The position numbers and the translations under genes are program-made. A DNA stretch of 64,000 bases from Bacillus dicomae (GTDB lineage Bacteria > Bacillota > Bacilli > Bacillales > Bacillaceae_G): NCBI RefSeq assembly GCF_006494425.1, contig NZ_VHIV01000002.1, positions 1,410,248 through 1,474,247 on the forward strand. The letters run 5' to 3'. Shown here piece by piece: positions 1 through 7,927 of this stretch. Within the stretch, counting starts at the first letter, position 1. Every line of letters starts with the position of its first letter. The notes under the pieces are model-generated. The model searched no databases. It worked only from the letters and a program-made list of their open reading frames with translations, and was not told the origin of the DNA.

Positions 1-405
1 AGTAAGCCCAATTAATACGAAAACACCGCCGATAATCTTTCCAGTTGAGAGTTCATTTGTCAGGAAGAAATCAATGATAGTTCCTGCAAATAATTGTCCG
101 ATAAAGATGAGTAACGTTAAATAAAATGCTGATATTTTAGGAGTAATATAGTTCGATAATGAAATGACGATAACGCCTACTAATCCGCCTAAATATACAG
201 CGATAGGTATGGATTGTAACGTATGCATTGGAATATACAATGAATCTGAACTGAAAATTAAAAATAACATAGAGAAAAATAATCCAGTAATATAATTGAA
301 AAATGTGCCTTCCCAATTCCCGATTTTTTTTGCTAAATTCGCATTTATTATCCTAGCAACAACGATAGAAACACCAGCTAAAATAGCGATCGTAATATAT
401 AACAT
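1..405 (-). CDS. YdcZ/DUF606-family membrane protein, partial
   Basis: Minus-strand gene starting at the ATG at 403-405 and running off the left edge, so only about 135 N-terminal codons are visible. The translation begins MLYITIAILAGVSIVVAR and is a run of hydrophobic helices separated by short polar loops. This is the pattern of the DUF606 half-size transporters of the drug/metabolite transporter superfamily. It is preceded by a second gene of the same family 13 bp upstream, and such pairs normally act as heterodimers in the membrane. The substrate is unknown. The divergent CRP/FNR-type regulator is the likely controller. Confidence 0.75.
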   Translation of the reverse strand, partial: MLYITIAILAGVSIVVARIINANLAKKIGNWEGTFFNYITGLFFSMLFLIFSSDSLYIPMHTLQSIPIAVYLGGLVGVIVISLSNYITPKISAFYLTLLIFIGQLFAGTIIDFFLTNELSTGKIIGGVFVLIGLT

Positions 406-418
406 TTTCTTGCCTCCA

Positions 419-865
419 TTAATAAATTGTCATGATTATAATTCCAGAAGAGATGAAACATAATCCAATTAGTTTTTTCTTTTCAAATTTAGCAACTTTC
501 ATTCCTAATAAGCCGAAATGATCAATAACTATGGAAGCGATGGATTGGCCGAGTAAACTTAATGCGATCGTAATAGAGGCACCAAGGACGGAGAAACTTA
601 TATTATTAAAAAGAACAGTGAATACCCCAATCGCTCCAGCACTATATAAAAGAAGTGGAATACTTTTATCAAAATGGATTTTATGTTTGTTTATAATTAA
701 AACGAAAATAACTGCAATTAAACCAACAAGGTGGATGACAACGCTTGCTGTATACTTGCCAATTAACTCAGATAAAATCCCGTTTAAAGGCAGCATAATG
801 GCGATAAGCACGCCAATAAAGACAGAAAGAAAGTTATACAATGTAAAATCCCCTTTATATTTCAT
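419..865 (-). CDS. YdcZ/DUF606-family membrane protein
   Basis: A 148-residue protein with four to five predicted membrane helices and almost no soluble domain, the usual size for a DUF606 (YdcZ) half-transporter. The segment GQSIASIVIDHFGLLGM matches in kind the GQ..A..IID.F motif of the partner gene downstream. The ATG at 863-865 is first in an operon of two, ending 13 bp before the partner. The upstream gap of 108 bp holds an 18-bp perfect palindrome and faces a CRP/FNR regulator gene. Function is inferred only to the level of a small-molecule membrane transporter. Confidence 0.75.
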   Translation of the reverse strand: MKYKGDFTLYNFLSVFIGVLIAIMLPLNGILSELIGKYTASVVIHLVGLIAVIFVLIINKHKIHFDKSIPLLLYSAGAIGVFTVLFNNISFSVLGASITIALSLLGQSIASIVIDHFGLLGMKVAKFEKKKLIGLCFISSGIIIMTIY

Positions 866-902
866 ATTTGTAATGAATGTATCATGCTGAAATTGTGTAT
901 TA

Positions 903-920
903 CTATGACATATGTCATAG
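903..920. promoter_or_regulatory. 18-bp perfect palindrome, candidate CRP/FNR-type operator
   Basis: CTATGACATATGTCATAG reads the same on both strands. Its half-sites TATGA-N6-TCATA match the geometry of CRP/FNR family boxes (TGTGA-N6-TCACA). It sits between the divergent DUF606 pair and a CRP/FNR regulator gene, so autoregulation plus control of the transporter is the simplest reading. Confidence 0.6.
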
Positions 921-973
921 TGGAAGGAGAAAATTTTGATTACAATGGGGATGAGTTGTAAAGGTGGGGGATT

Positions 974-1666
974 ATGAAGAAAGTATGTAATTCTATTAAA
1001 TTAGCAGAGTATATGAAACAAAATAATATTGACTCATTTTTTAGTCATGATATGAAGCCGTATATGGAACTTATATTTTTTAAAAAGAATGAGTTTATTT
1101 GTAGAGAAAATGAAGAGATAGACTACTTATATTTCTTTGTAGAAGGAAAAGCGAAAGCGTTTAATACATTAAGTAACGGGAAATCTGTATTGTTATGTTT
1201 TTATGATAGTTTGCAGCTGTTAGGAGATGTGGAGTTAATTCATTCTCAAAAGACTGCTTCAAATGTACAAGTAATGGCAGATTCATATTGTGTTGGTTTA
1301 CCTTTAGGAAAAGTGAGAAATCAACTATTTCATGATGCGAAATTTTTACGATGTATTTGCGGATCGTTAGCACATAAATTAAACCGGCTTTCAAAAAATA
1401 GTACCATTAATTTACTATATCCACTTGAAAATAGACTGGCGAGTTACATGTTAGCAGCAGGGGAACGAGCGGTGCAGCACGGAAATAGAATTGTATTTAG
1501 TGGGAATTTAACGGAAACAGCGGAATTGTTAGGAACGAGCTATCGGCATTTGTTGCGCACATTAAATATTTTTTGTGATAAAGAGATCATAAAGAAGAAC
1601 GATGGATGCTTTGAGGTAGTAAATGTGGATGTTTTGAGAGAATTGGCGGCAGATGTTTATAAATAG
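974..1666 (+). CDS. CRP/FNR-family transcriptional regulator (YeiL-like)
   Basis: A 230-residue protein. The N-terminal cyclic-nucleotide-binding-type beta-roll is visible around residues 30-125 (FICRENEEIDYLYFFVEGKAK), followed by a long dimerisation helix. A C-terminal winged helix-turn-helix follows (GNLTETAELLGTSYRHLLRTL, about residues 175-195). There is no obvious FNR N-terminal cysteine cluster, although several cysteines are scattered through the protein. The arrangement resembles E. coli YeiL. It is divergent from the DUF606 transporter pair, with a palindromic candidate operator between them. A glyoxalase-fold gene follows 13 bp downstream and may be cotranscribed. Confidence 0.8.
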   Translation: MKKVCNSIKLAEYMKQNNIDSFFSHDMKPYMELIFFKKNEFICRENEEIDYLYFFVEGKAKAFNTLSNGKSVLLCFYDSLQLLGDVELIHSQKTASNVQVMADSYCVGLPLGKVRNQLFHDAKFLRCICGSLAHKLNRLSKNSTINLLYPLENRLASYMLAAGERAVQHGNRIVFSGNLTETAELLGTSYRHLLRTLNIFCDKEIIKKNDGCFEVVNVDVLRELAADVYK

Positions 1667-1679
1667 GAGGAGAGTATAA

Positions 1680-2033
1680 ATGATAACACCTATATTTAGA
1701 ATTTTTGATATTGAAAAAGCAAAACTATTTTACTTAGGTTTTTTAGGATTTAAACTGGATTGGGAACATCGGTATGAGGAGCATATGCCATTATATATGC
1801 AAATTTCGTTACATGATGCTGTGATACATTTATCAGAACATCATGGTGATGCCTCACCGGGTGGTGCGATTCGGATCAAAATAGATGATGTAAAGGATTA
1901 TCATTCTGTATTATTAAGTAAAGAATATGCTTATTCGAAGCCAAATATAGAAAAAACAACTTGGGGTACAATTGAATTAACTGTGATTGATCCGTTTTCA
2001 AATAGAATTATATTTTATGGGGAACTGGTTTAG
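1680..2033 (+). CDS. Glyoxalase/bleomycin-resistance superfamily protein
   Basis: A 117-residue single-domain protein of the VOC fold. It begins MITPIFRIFDIEKAKLFYLGFLGFKLDW, the usual first beta-alpha unit, and ends WGTIELTVIDPFSNRIIFYGE, where the DPFGN-like motif supplies a metal or substrate ligand in relatives. It is preceded by AGGAGGAGAGTATAA and lies 13 bp after the CRP/FNR regulator. In the B. cereus group such proteins are often labelled bleomycin resistance, but the true substrate cannot be told from the sequence. Confidence 0.75.
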   Translation: MITPIFRIFDIEKAKLFYLGFLGFKLDWEHRYEEHMPLYMQISLHDAVIHLSEHHGDASPGGAIRIKIDDVKDYHSVLLSKEYAYSKPNIEKTTWGTIELTVIDPFSNRIIFYGELV

Positions 2034-2061
2034 AAAAAAATTATGAAAATAGGGGGTAACA

Positions 2062-2799
2062 ATGGAGCAGAAAATAGCAATAATTTCAGACATTCACGGA
2101 AATAGTCATGCTTTACAAGCGGTATTAAAAGATGTTGCACGTCGTAAGGCCGGCATGATAATAAATTTAGGGGATAGCGTGTATGGGCCGTTAGATCCTT
2201 TAGGAACAATTGAAATATTAATGAAGAACGAAATGATACATATTAAGGGAAACTGTGATCGCATGCTTTGGGAACCTATACAAGAGGAGTCTGCTACACT
2301 AACTTTTGTCCAAAATCAATTAACAAAAGATCATATAGATTGGTTACAACAAAATCCTTCACAATTTATTATAGAAGATATGTTATGTTTTCATGGTACG
2401 CCAACTTCAGATGAAGTGTATTTGTTAGAAGAGATGAATGAGAATGGTGCAATATTAAAGAATGAAAAAAATATAATGGATCAACTCCAAAATATAGAAC
2501 AAAAAATAATAGTATGTGGTCATACACATATTCCTAGAGTTGTTTATTTAGCGAACGGAAAGATCATTATAAATCCAGGAAGTGTAGGACTTCCAGCATA
2601 CAAAGATGAGTTACCTGTTATGCATAAAATGGAATCAGGAACTCCGCATGCAAAATATGTAGTGATAGAAAAGATTTTTGGAGAATGGACAATTGAACAA
2701 ATTTCAGTTCCTTATAATTGGGAAGAAGCAGCTGAATTAGCTGCTCAACAGGAAAGGCATGATTGGGCTCAGGCGTTAAGAACTGGTAAGGTAGAATAA
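2062..2799 (+). CDS. Metallophosphoesterase, YfcE/MJ0936-like
   Basis: A 245-residue calcineurin-type phosphoesterase. Metal-binding motifs are in family order: SDIHGNSHAL (D9, H11), NLGDSVYGP (GD), IKGNCDRM (GNCD), FHGTP, and VCGHTHIP near residue 150. The HGNSHAL variant is typical of the subgroup hydrolysing simple phosphate esters or cyclic nucleotides. It has a good ribosome site (AGGGGGTAACA) and ends in a hairpin at about 2799. The cytosolic substrate is unknown. Confidence 0.85.
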   Translation: MEQKIAIISDIHGNSHALQAVLKDVARRKAGMIINLGDSVYGPLDPLGTIEILMKNEMIHIKGNCDRMLWEPIQEESATLTFVQNQLTKDHIDWLQQNPSQFIIEDMLCFHGTPTSDEVYLLEEMNENGAILKNEKNIMDQLQNIEQKIIVCGHTHIPRVVYLANGKIIINPGSVGLPAYKDELPVMHKMESGTPHAKYVVIEKIFGEWTIEQISVPYNWEEAAELAAQQERHDWAQALRTGKVE

Positions 2800-2838
2800 A
2801 GGGGCGTTTACTTTATAGTAAACTGCTCTTTTTTATTT
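2799..2838 (+). terminator. Rho-independent terminator
   Basis: An inverted repeat AGGGGCGTTTACT / AGTAAACTGCTCT followed by TTTTTTATTTT, directly after the phosphoesterase stop codon. Confidence 0.75.
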
Positions 2839-2883
2839 TGAGTACATATTGAATTATATAAGAATAAAATGTTATCATTATGG

Positions 2884-2926
2884 AAACATATGAACATATG
2901 AACATATGAACAAATGTTCATATGTT
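2884..2926. promoter_or_regulatory. Tandem 8-bp repeats closed by an inverted copy, candidate operator
   Basis: Three copies of AACATATG, then AACAAATG, then TTCATATG run without gaps just before the ribosome site of the flavin monooxygenase. The last units form an inverted repeat, ACATATGAACA / TGTTCATATGT. This looks like a TetR- or MarR-type operator with extra half-sites. No regulator gene is adjacent. Confidence 0.5.
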
Positions 2927-2946
2927 TAAGAGAAGGAGGGATTAGG

Positions 2947-3990
2947 GTGAAAGACCTAATTATTATTGGATCGGGTCAAGCTGGATTAACAATGGGGTAT
3001 TACTTGAAGCAAGAAGGGTATAATTTTTTATTACTTGAGGCAGGAAATCGAGTTGGTGATTCATGGAGAAATCGATATGATTCTTTACAGCTCTTCACAC
3101 CGAGGGAATATAGTAGTTTGCCTGGTATGATATTAAAAGGAGAAGGAAATGGATTTCCATGTAAAGATGAAATTGCAATGTATTTAGAAGAATATGCAAG
3201 GCATTTTCAATTACCGGTCCAATTGCAAACCGAAGTTTTTAAAATAAAGAAAGAAAGAGATATATTTGAATTACATACTTCTACAGAAATTCTACAAACG
3301 AAAAAAGTTATTATCGCAACAGGTGGTTTTCAGCAACCATTTATTCCCTCAGTTTCAGCAAATCTATCATCACATGTTTTTCAAATACATTCATCACAAT
3401 ATAAATCACCTTCACAAATTCCTAAGGGGAAAGTACTAGTAGTAGGTGGCGGGAATTCAGGAATGCAAATTGCAGTAGAACTTGCAAAAACTCATGAAGT
3501 TACAATGGCTACCAGTCATCCGTTAACATTTTTACCGTTACATTTATTTGGAAAAAGTATTTTTAATAGGTTAGAAAAGATAGGTTTATTGTACGCTGAA
3601 ATAAATACAAAGAGGGGAAAGTGGTTTCAAAAGAGAAAGGACCCCATTTTTGGATTTGAAGGTAAGGAACTCATTCGTAATGGAGCAATACAACTGCAGG
3701 AAAAAGTAGTAAGTGCATCAGAAAATAGCATTATGTTTCAAAATGGTAGCACGTATAGTGCAGAAAGTATTATATGGTCAACAGGTTTTATTCAGAATTA
3801 TAACTGGATTGAAATAGAAAAGGCAGTGAATGAGAATGGATTTCCTAATCATGTAAAGGGAATAAGTCCAGTAAAAGGATTGTATTATATCGGTTTGCCG
3901 TGGCAATCTCAAAGGGGTTCTGCACTTATTTGTGGTGTAGGAAAGGATGCAGCGTATTTGCTTTCTGAAATCAAAAAAATAGATCAGTAG
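2947..3990 (+). CDS. FAD-dependent monooxygenase/oxidoreductase (YdeN/CzcO-like)
   Basis: A 347-residue flavoprotein. The GTG at 2947 is preferred because GAGAAGGAGGG ends a few bases upstream. The N-terminal FAD-binding Rossmann motif LIIIGSGQAGLTMGYYLK is followed by GDSWRNRYDSLQLFTPREYSSLPG, a signature of the CzcO/flavin monooxygenase group. A second Rossmann motif, VLVVGGGNSGMQIAVELA (about residue 160), binds NAD(P)H. The ATG(G) motif is present as IATGGFQQP. The protein is cytosolic. Its natural substrate is not evident, and relatives hydroxylate organic molecules or are annotated in metal resistance. It stands alone with its own repeat-rich operator. Confidence 0.8.
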   Translation: MKDLIIIGSGQAGLTMGYYLKQEGYNFLLLEAGNRVGDSWRNRYDSLQLFTPREYSSLPGMILKGEGNGFPCKDEIAMYLEEYARHFQLPVQLQTEVFKIKKERDIFELHTSTEILQTKKVIIATGGFQQPFIPSVSANLSSHVFQIHSSQYKSPSQIPKGKVLVVGGGNSGMQIAVELAKTHEVTMATSHPLTFLPLHLFGKSIFNRLEKIGLLYAEINTKRGKWFQKRKDPIFGFEGKELIRNGAIQLQEKVVSASENSIMFQNGSTYSAESIIWSTGFIQNYNWIEIEKAVNENGFPNHVKGISPVKGLYYIGLPWQSQRGSALICGVGKDAAYLLSEIKKIDQ

Positions 3991-4005
3991 CAGCGACTAC
4001 TGATC
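3982..4005. other. Hairpin overlapping the stop codon
   Basis: GATCAGTAG / CTACTGATC with a 6-nt loop. The TAG of the left arm is the monooxygenase stop codon. No T-tract follows, so it may stabilise mRNA rather than terminate. A second inverted repeat (TTTTAGTAAAA at 4143, TTTTACTAAA at 4172) lies in the AT-rich leader of the next gene. Confidence 0.4.
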
Positions 4006-4266
4006 ATCCATATGTACATGAATTAGGAGAGGTCAAACATTTATTAACTTTATTATAATAGATTTTCAAAAGAATAAAAACTGAAAATTCTAATTTTATG
4101 TTGAGAAAGTTTTTTGTATCGAAATATATAAAAGAATGAGGGTTTTAGTAAAAGGAAATATAATATTTATATTTTACTAAAGTGTGATATAGTCTATATA
4201 GGATTTATTTCCTTAAATTGGTTTTTTGTAGTCATCACATTTTTAAAGTAGAAAGGGGAAGCGATT

Positions 4267-4515
4267 GTGAAGTTTGATGATCAACGCCTACTAGGAGTAC
4301 GATTAGGGTCGGTACTTGTAACAGAGGAAAATCAATATTTAGTAATAAAGAAAAAAGATCATTATGCACTATTAAATATACATAGTTTAGAATGCACACA
4401 TGTTGAAGTGCAGTTAGAACATATTGAAGAAATGTTGCGGGAAGATTTCCAAGAAAGTATAACGGAGATTATCGCACCAGAACATATAAAAATTGTTGCG
4501 AAAAATGTTATATAG
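4267..4515 (+). CDS. Hypothetical 82-residue protein
   Basis: Starts with GTG after AGAAAGGGGAAGCGATT. The sequence is charged and soluble (VTEENQYLVIKKKDHYALLNIHSLE, read in two parts), with no membrane segment and no cysteine motif. The alternating strand pattern suggests a small all-beta or alpha/beta fold. It ends just before a bidirectional terminator shared with the convergent serine hydrolase gene. I do not recognise a family. Confidence 0.6.
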   Translation: MKFDDQRLLGVRLGSVLVTEENQYLVIKKKDHYALLNIHSLECTHVEVQLEHIEEMLREDFQESITEIIAPEHIKIVAKNVI

Positions 4516-4517
4516 AT

Positions 4518-4549
4518 AAAGAAGCTGGAAGGAACAGCTTCTTTATTTT
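4518..4549. terminator. Bidirectional terminator
   Basis: AAAGAAGCTG / CAGCTTCTTT with a 7-nt loop, followed by ATTTTC on the plus strand, between two convergent genes. Confidence 0.8.
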
Positions 4550-4551
4550 CA

Positions 4552-5589
4552 TTATAAGGATAACGTTTTTACAACCTCACCAATGATCCCTTCCATTTGA
4601 TGAACACCTAAATCGGAATTAGTCATAATAACAGCACCATTCCCGCAGTATGGATAACAAACCATCATACATTGAAATCCAACGCCCCATCCGAGTGAAT
4701 AAACCTGTAATTTCCCATTAGAATCATCTAGAAAAACACCTAATCCAGTCCATTTTGAGCAACCTTGAGGAGAAATCCTGTCTATTACTAATTTTTGAGA
4801 AAGTTTTAGTTTGCCCTTTCCTTGTAAGGAATGAATGATTTCAATAACTAAAGCTGATAAGTCAGTTGGTGTTGTCCAAATACCTGAAGCAGCTGCAAAT
4901 GGATAAAATGGATACTTCTCATTTGTTACAGTTCTATCTTTATTATGTCCGCAAGCAAAAACATCGGTTTTATCTATGTCTTTTGTAGAAAAAAGTGTAC
5001 TATTTTTCATTTGTAATGGCTGGAAGATATGTTCTTCTAATAACTGACTAAATGATTTTCCTGTAATATCTTCAAGTAGTAGTTCGATTATACAAAAGTT
5101 TGCGTCTGAGTAGTGAAATTCACTTTCTGGTCTATAAGTTACCTCTATAGGTACGGGGCAATATAGTGTTTTACCGGAAAGGAGCTCAGACATATTAGGT
5201 AAGCCTTTTGCAGGTGTATAATGTTCAAAACTATTAGGTGGATCAATGAGTCCAGATTGATGGCTTAATAAGTTTCTCAAAGTGATGCTTTTTTGTGAAG
5301 TAAATAGATTAGTAGGAATGTTCCAAGATGTGAGTTTATCATTTACGTTTTCATCTAAATATACGATACCTTGCTCTAATAATGTTAGTACGAGCATTGT
5401 AGTGATGAATTTGCTGATAGAACAAGAATTAAAGAGAGAATTTGTAGTAACAGCTCTAGTTGTTCCAGCTTCAAGTGTTCCAAGGGCAGTCGCTTCATCT
5501 AGTTTGCCATTACATATAACAGCGAGGCTTAAACCTGCAACGGAATATTGGTTCATTTTCTCGTATATATTGCTACTTTTTAAGTTCAT
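4552..5589 (-). CDS. Serine hydrolase, beta-lactamase class C/EstB family
   Basis: A 345-residue protein of the class C beta-lactamase/D-Ala-D-Ala carboxypeptidase fold. The nucleophile motif SxxK is SCSISKFI (about residues 54-61), and the second motif is YSDAN (in place of YxN) near residue 165. A third conserved region, GWGVGFQCM, lies near the C-terminus. No signal peptide is visible, so it is probably cytosolic, acting as an esterase or peptidase rather than a secreted antibiotic-resistance enzyme. It has a good ribosome site (GGAAGGAG) and its own promoter region. Confidence 0.8.
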   Translation of the reverse strand: MNLKSSNIYEKMNQYSVAGLSLAVICNGKLDEATALGTLEAGTTRAVTTNSLFNSCSISKFITTMLVLTLLEQGIVYLDENVNDKLTSWNIPTNLFTSQKSITLRNLLSHQSGLIDPPNSFEHYTPAKGLPNMSELLSGKTLYCPVPIEVTYRPESEFHYSDANFCIIELLLEDITGKSFSQLLEEHIFQPLQMKNSTLFSTKDIDKTDVFACGHNKDRTVTNEKYPFYPFAAASGIWTTPTDLSALVIEIIHSLQGKGKLKLSQKLVIDRISPQGCSKWTGLGVFLDDSNGKLQVYSLGWGVGFQCMMVCYPYCGNGAVIMTNSDLGVHQMEGIIGEVVKTLSL

Positions 5590-5640
5590 GGTGACTCCTT
5601 CCTTTAAAGACAGAATATTATTTTTATTATACAGTAGTAA

Positions 5641-5687
5641 AAAAAAGAAAACACTTCGTCATTCACCAATGAAGTGTTTTCTTTTTT
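5641..5687. terminator. Strong bidirectional hairpin terminator
   Basis: A 17-bp perfect stem with arms at 5641-5657 (AAAAAAGAAAACACTTC) and 5671-5687, immediately after the stop of the minus-strand 64-residue gene and before the serine hydrolase start. Confidence 0.85.
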
Positions 5688-5689
5688 AG

Positions 5690-5884
5690 TTAGTTTGAAG
5701 TGAACTTTTGAAAAAATTTGTCTCGGTACATGTACATAACCCATGAGATTGTTATTAAAGAAATGATGATTTGTTTGTTTTTAATTGGTGCATTGAAAAC
5801 AAGCCAACCAACTATATCAAATAATAAATGTAGCACGATTGAAAGAACTACAAATTGAAGTAACGTATTTAAAAAGCTTTTCAT
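5690..5884 (-). CDS. Small two-helix membrane protein
   Basis: 64 residues with two hydrophobic helices (LLQFVVLSIVLHLLFDIVGW and IIISLITISWVMYMY) joined by a short basic loop, and a basic C-terminus. It begins with ATG behind AGGGGGACACTTT. No enzymatic motif is seen and the family is not recognised. It is monocistronic, with a strong terminator touching its stop codon. Confidence 0.65.
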   Translation of the reverse strand: MKSFLNTLLQFVVLSIVLHLLFDIVGWLVFNAPIKNKQIIISLITISWVMYMYRDKFFQKFTSN

Positions 5885-6017
5885 AAAGTGTCCCCCTAAA
5901 ATAATCGGTTTTATTAACAGTTTGATATAGTGGTATTATACAGTAAATGTTTCCTGTGGTAAAATTTACATAAGTTAGTGAAATAAAACAAATGAAAGTT
6001 AGTAAGGGGGAACATTC

Positions 6018-6299
6018 ATGGAATTCTGGATGGTTATACCGATAGTAGCCTTTGGTTTCATTTATATCGCTGAAAAATTAGCTACAATTGAAAAGAAAAA
6101 TGATGCGCGTTTAAAGAGAATTGAAGATAGATTACAATTAATTACGAAAGAAATGGGAATTGTAGAAAGAGAACCTGAAATTAATAAAGAACTACGCCAG
6201 CTTGTAGAAGAAGGCAAAAAGGTTACAGCAGTTAAGAGAGTAAGAGAAGATTTTGGTTTTTCCTTACTAGAAGCGAAGCAATATGTTGATAAATTATAA
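6018..6299 (+). CDS. Membrane-anchored protein with L7/L12 C-terminal-like domain
   Basis: 93 residues. An N-terminal hydrophobic segment (WMVIPIVAFGFIYIAEKL) precedes a coiled-coil stretch and a C-terminal motif EEGKKVTAVKRVREDFGFSL then LEAKQYVDKL. The latter closely resembles the C-terminal domain of ribosomal protein L7/L12 (GKKVxAIKxVRExxGLxLxEAKxxV). It is therefore a stand-alone, membrane-tethered version of the factor-binding module, seen in other Bacillus genomes without a defined role. It has a strong ribosome site (AAGGGGGAA) and its own terminator. Confidence 0.7.
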   Translation: MEFWMVIPIVAFGFIYIAEKLATIEKKNDARLKRIEDRLQLITKEMGIVEREPEINKELRQLVEEGKKVTAVKRVREDFGFSLLEAKQYVDKL

Positions 6300-6331
6300 A
6301 AAAGATCATCCATTTGGGTGATCTTTTTTAC
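6298..6331 (+). terminator. Rho-independent terminator
   Basis: AAAAAAGATCATCC pairs with GGGTGATCTTTTTT across a short loop (one G-U pair), starting at the stop codon of the L7/L12-like gene. Confidence 0.8.
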
Positions 6332-6454
6332 TGCACCATGCGTGTATTTACATAAGCCGCGATTATAAAGTGCTCAATTATATGGAACAAACATTTAAGA
6401 TGAATTGTCTAATATAGGTAATAACTATTTAGCTTGAAGGAAAGGGTTGATAAC

Positions 6455-7228
6455 ATGAAAAAGAATACGTTGTTAAAAGTAGGATTATGTGTAGGTTTAC
6501 TAGGAACAATTCAATTTGTTAGCACAATTTCTTCTGTACAAGCATCACAAAAGATAGAGAAAACAGTAATAAAAAATGAGACGGGAACCATTTCAATATC
6601 TCAGTTAAACAACAATATATGGGTTCATACGGAGTTAGGTTATTTTAATGGAGAAGCAGTTCCTTCGAACGGTCTAGTTCTTAATACTGCTAAAGGACTA
6701 GTACTTGTTGATTCTTCTTGGGATGACAAATTAACGAAGGAACTAATAGAAATGGTAGAAAAGAGGTTTCAGAAGCGTGTAACGGATGTCATTATTACAC
6801 ATGCGCACGCTGATCGAATTGGCGGAATAAAAACGTTGAAAGAAAGAGGAATTAAAGCGCATAGTACAGCATTAACCGCAGAACTAGCAAAGAAAAGTGG
6901 ATATGAAGAGCCACTTGGAGATTTACAAACAGTTACGAATTTGAAGTTTGGCAATACAAAAGTAGAAACGTTCTATCCAGGGAAAGGACATACAGAGGAT
7001 AATATTGTTGTTTGGTTGCCACAATATCAAATTTTAGCTGGAGGCTGTTTAGTAAAATCTGCGGAAGCTAAAAATTTAGGAAATGTTGCGGATGCGTACG
7101 TAAATGAATGGTCCACATCGATTGAGAATATGCTGAAGCGATATAGAAATATAAATTTGGTAGTACCTGGTCACGGGGAAGTAGGAGACAGGGGATTACT
7201 TTTACATACATTGGATTTATTAAAATAA
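6455..7228 (+). CDS. bla2: Subclass B1 metallo-beta-lactamase BcII
   Basis: 257 residues, exactly the length of B. cereus BcII. The ATG at 6455 is preferred to one seven codons upstream because AAGGAAAGGG lies 8 bp before it. The signal peptide is [17 protein letters not shown]...SSVQA, cleaved after residue 30. All zinc ligands are present: HAHAD (H116, H118, D120 of the precursor), GKGHTEDN (third His), GGCLVK (Cys) and PGHGE (last His). It hydrolyses penicillins, cephalosporins and carbapenems outside the membrane using one or two Zn2+. It is a chromosomal intrinsic gene of this group, monocistronic, with a strong terminator. Confidence 0.97.
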   Translation: MKKNTLLKVGLCVGLLGTIQFVSTISSVQASQKIEKTVIKNETGTISISQLNNNIWVHTELGYFNGEAVPSNGLVLNTAKGLVLVDSSWDDKLTKELIEMVEKRFQKRVTDVIITHAHADRIGGIKTLKERGIKAHSTALTAELAKKSGYEEPLGDLQTVTNLKFGNTKVETFYPGKGHTEDNIVVWLPQYQILAGGCLVKSAEAKNLGNVADAYVNEWSTSIENMLKRYRNINLVVPGHGEVGDRGLLLHTLDLLK

Positions 7229-7245
7229 GAAATTGTAGAAATACA

Positions 7246-7280
7246 AAAGCGAGGAGAAATAATTTTCTCCTCGCTTTCTT
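7246..7280 (+). terminator. Rho-independent terminator
   Basis: AAAGCGAGGAGAAA / TTTCTCCTCGCTTT with a 4-nt loop, 18 bp after the bla2 stop codon. Confidence 0.85.
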
Positions 7281-7325
7281 CTAACTATATTAAAATGCTG
7301 AATCTGTCGATTACGCCAGCGTATA

Positions 7326-7430
7326 TTACTGAGATTTTAATTCCAAGTATACAAATACTAGTACCGTCATAATTGCTATAATAACGTAAGTAGCATCAAG
7401 CATTATAAGTGTTTTTAAAGTTTCAGTCAT
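7326..7430 (-). CDS. Possible 34-residue single-helix membrane peptide
   Basis: An open frame with ATG at 7428-7430 encodes MTETLKTLIMLDATYVIIAI then MTVLVFVYLELKSQ. It has one hydrophobic helix flanked by polar ends, and AGGGGTGAATTAGGA precedes the start. The helix, the ribosome site and the free-standing position make it a credible small membrane protein, but nothing else supports it. Confidence 0.4.
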   Translation of the reverse strand: MTETLKTLIMLDATYVIIAIMTVLVFVYLELKSQ

Positions 7431-7847
7431 CCTAATTCACCCCTGCTATAAAAATATAACATGATCTTTTTATCAATCAGATAAGAGATCATAAAGATAC
7501 AATATACATGAAATTTCTTAAGTAGGTTCTATTTAAATATATCATATAAATAATGTAAATAATGTTAAGATAGTGTAAATGTATTGTAAATAAAGGTTTT
7601 AATAAAAAATACGCTATTCTTTCTGTTGAATGATAGAAAAGGATGGAGTTTTGTATGTCTATTCCTATATCTGATAAATCGCAACTATTTGCATAAGTGA
7701 TTCAAAAAAAAATTCGTTATATACATTTCTCTAAATTAATTATCTAGCTATTTGAAAGTATTGACAGAAGTGTACCTGCTTCTATATATGGTGTCAATAA
7801 AAATATTATGTCAACAATATGGACTGTCACAAATCTTTATATATTAT
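7431..7847. other. AT-rich intergenic stretch without a clear gene
   Basis: Between the small peptide and the hcp control region. A 13-codon frame at 7655-7696 (MSIPISDKSQLFA) has a fair ribosome site (GGATGGAG). It faintly recalls the first residues of IS231-type transposases, but it ends at once and no homology continues in any frame. No terminator or palindrome of note is seen. Confidence 0.3.
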
Positions 7848-7887
7848 TGTGATTGATATCACATCCCTTTTTTTCAATGGGTATTAT
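7848..7887 (+). promoter_or_regulatory. FNR/Rex-type site and promoter of hcp
   Basis: TGTGATTGATATCACA at 7848-7863 fits the TGTGA-N6-TCACA consensus perfectly. A candidate -10 (TATTAT, 7882-7887) puts the transcription start near 7894, so the site is centred about 40 bp upstream, the activator position used by FNR. A Rex repressor could bind the same sequence. Confidence 0.7.
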
Positions 7888-7927
7888 GCTTAAGGTGTAA
7901 TGAGTGATTGGGAGAGGGTGGGATGAT

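Noticed and set aside
5282-5689. 135-codon plus-strand frame opposite the serine hydrolase
   Set aside because: Antisense to a gene with clear SxxK and YxN motifs, no ribosome site, and it ends within a terminator.
7655-7696. 13-codon frame MSIPISDKSQLFA as an IS231 transposase start
   Set aside because: Similarity is limited to a few residues, no homology continues in any frame, and no terminal repeats flank it.
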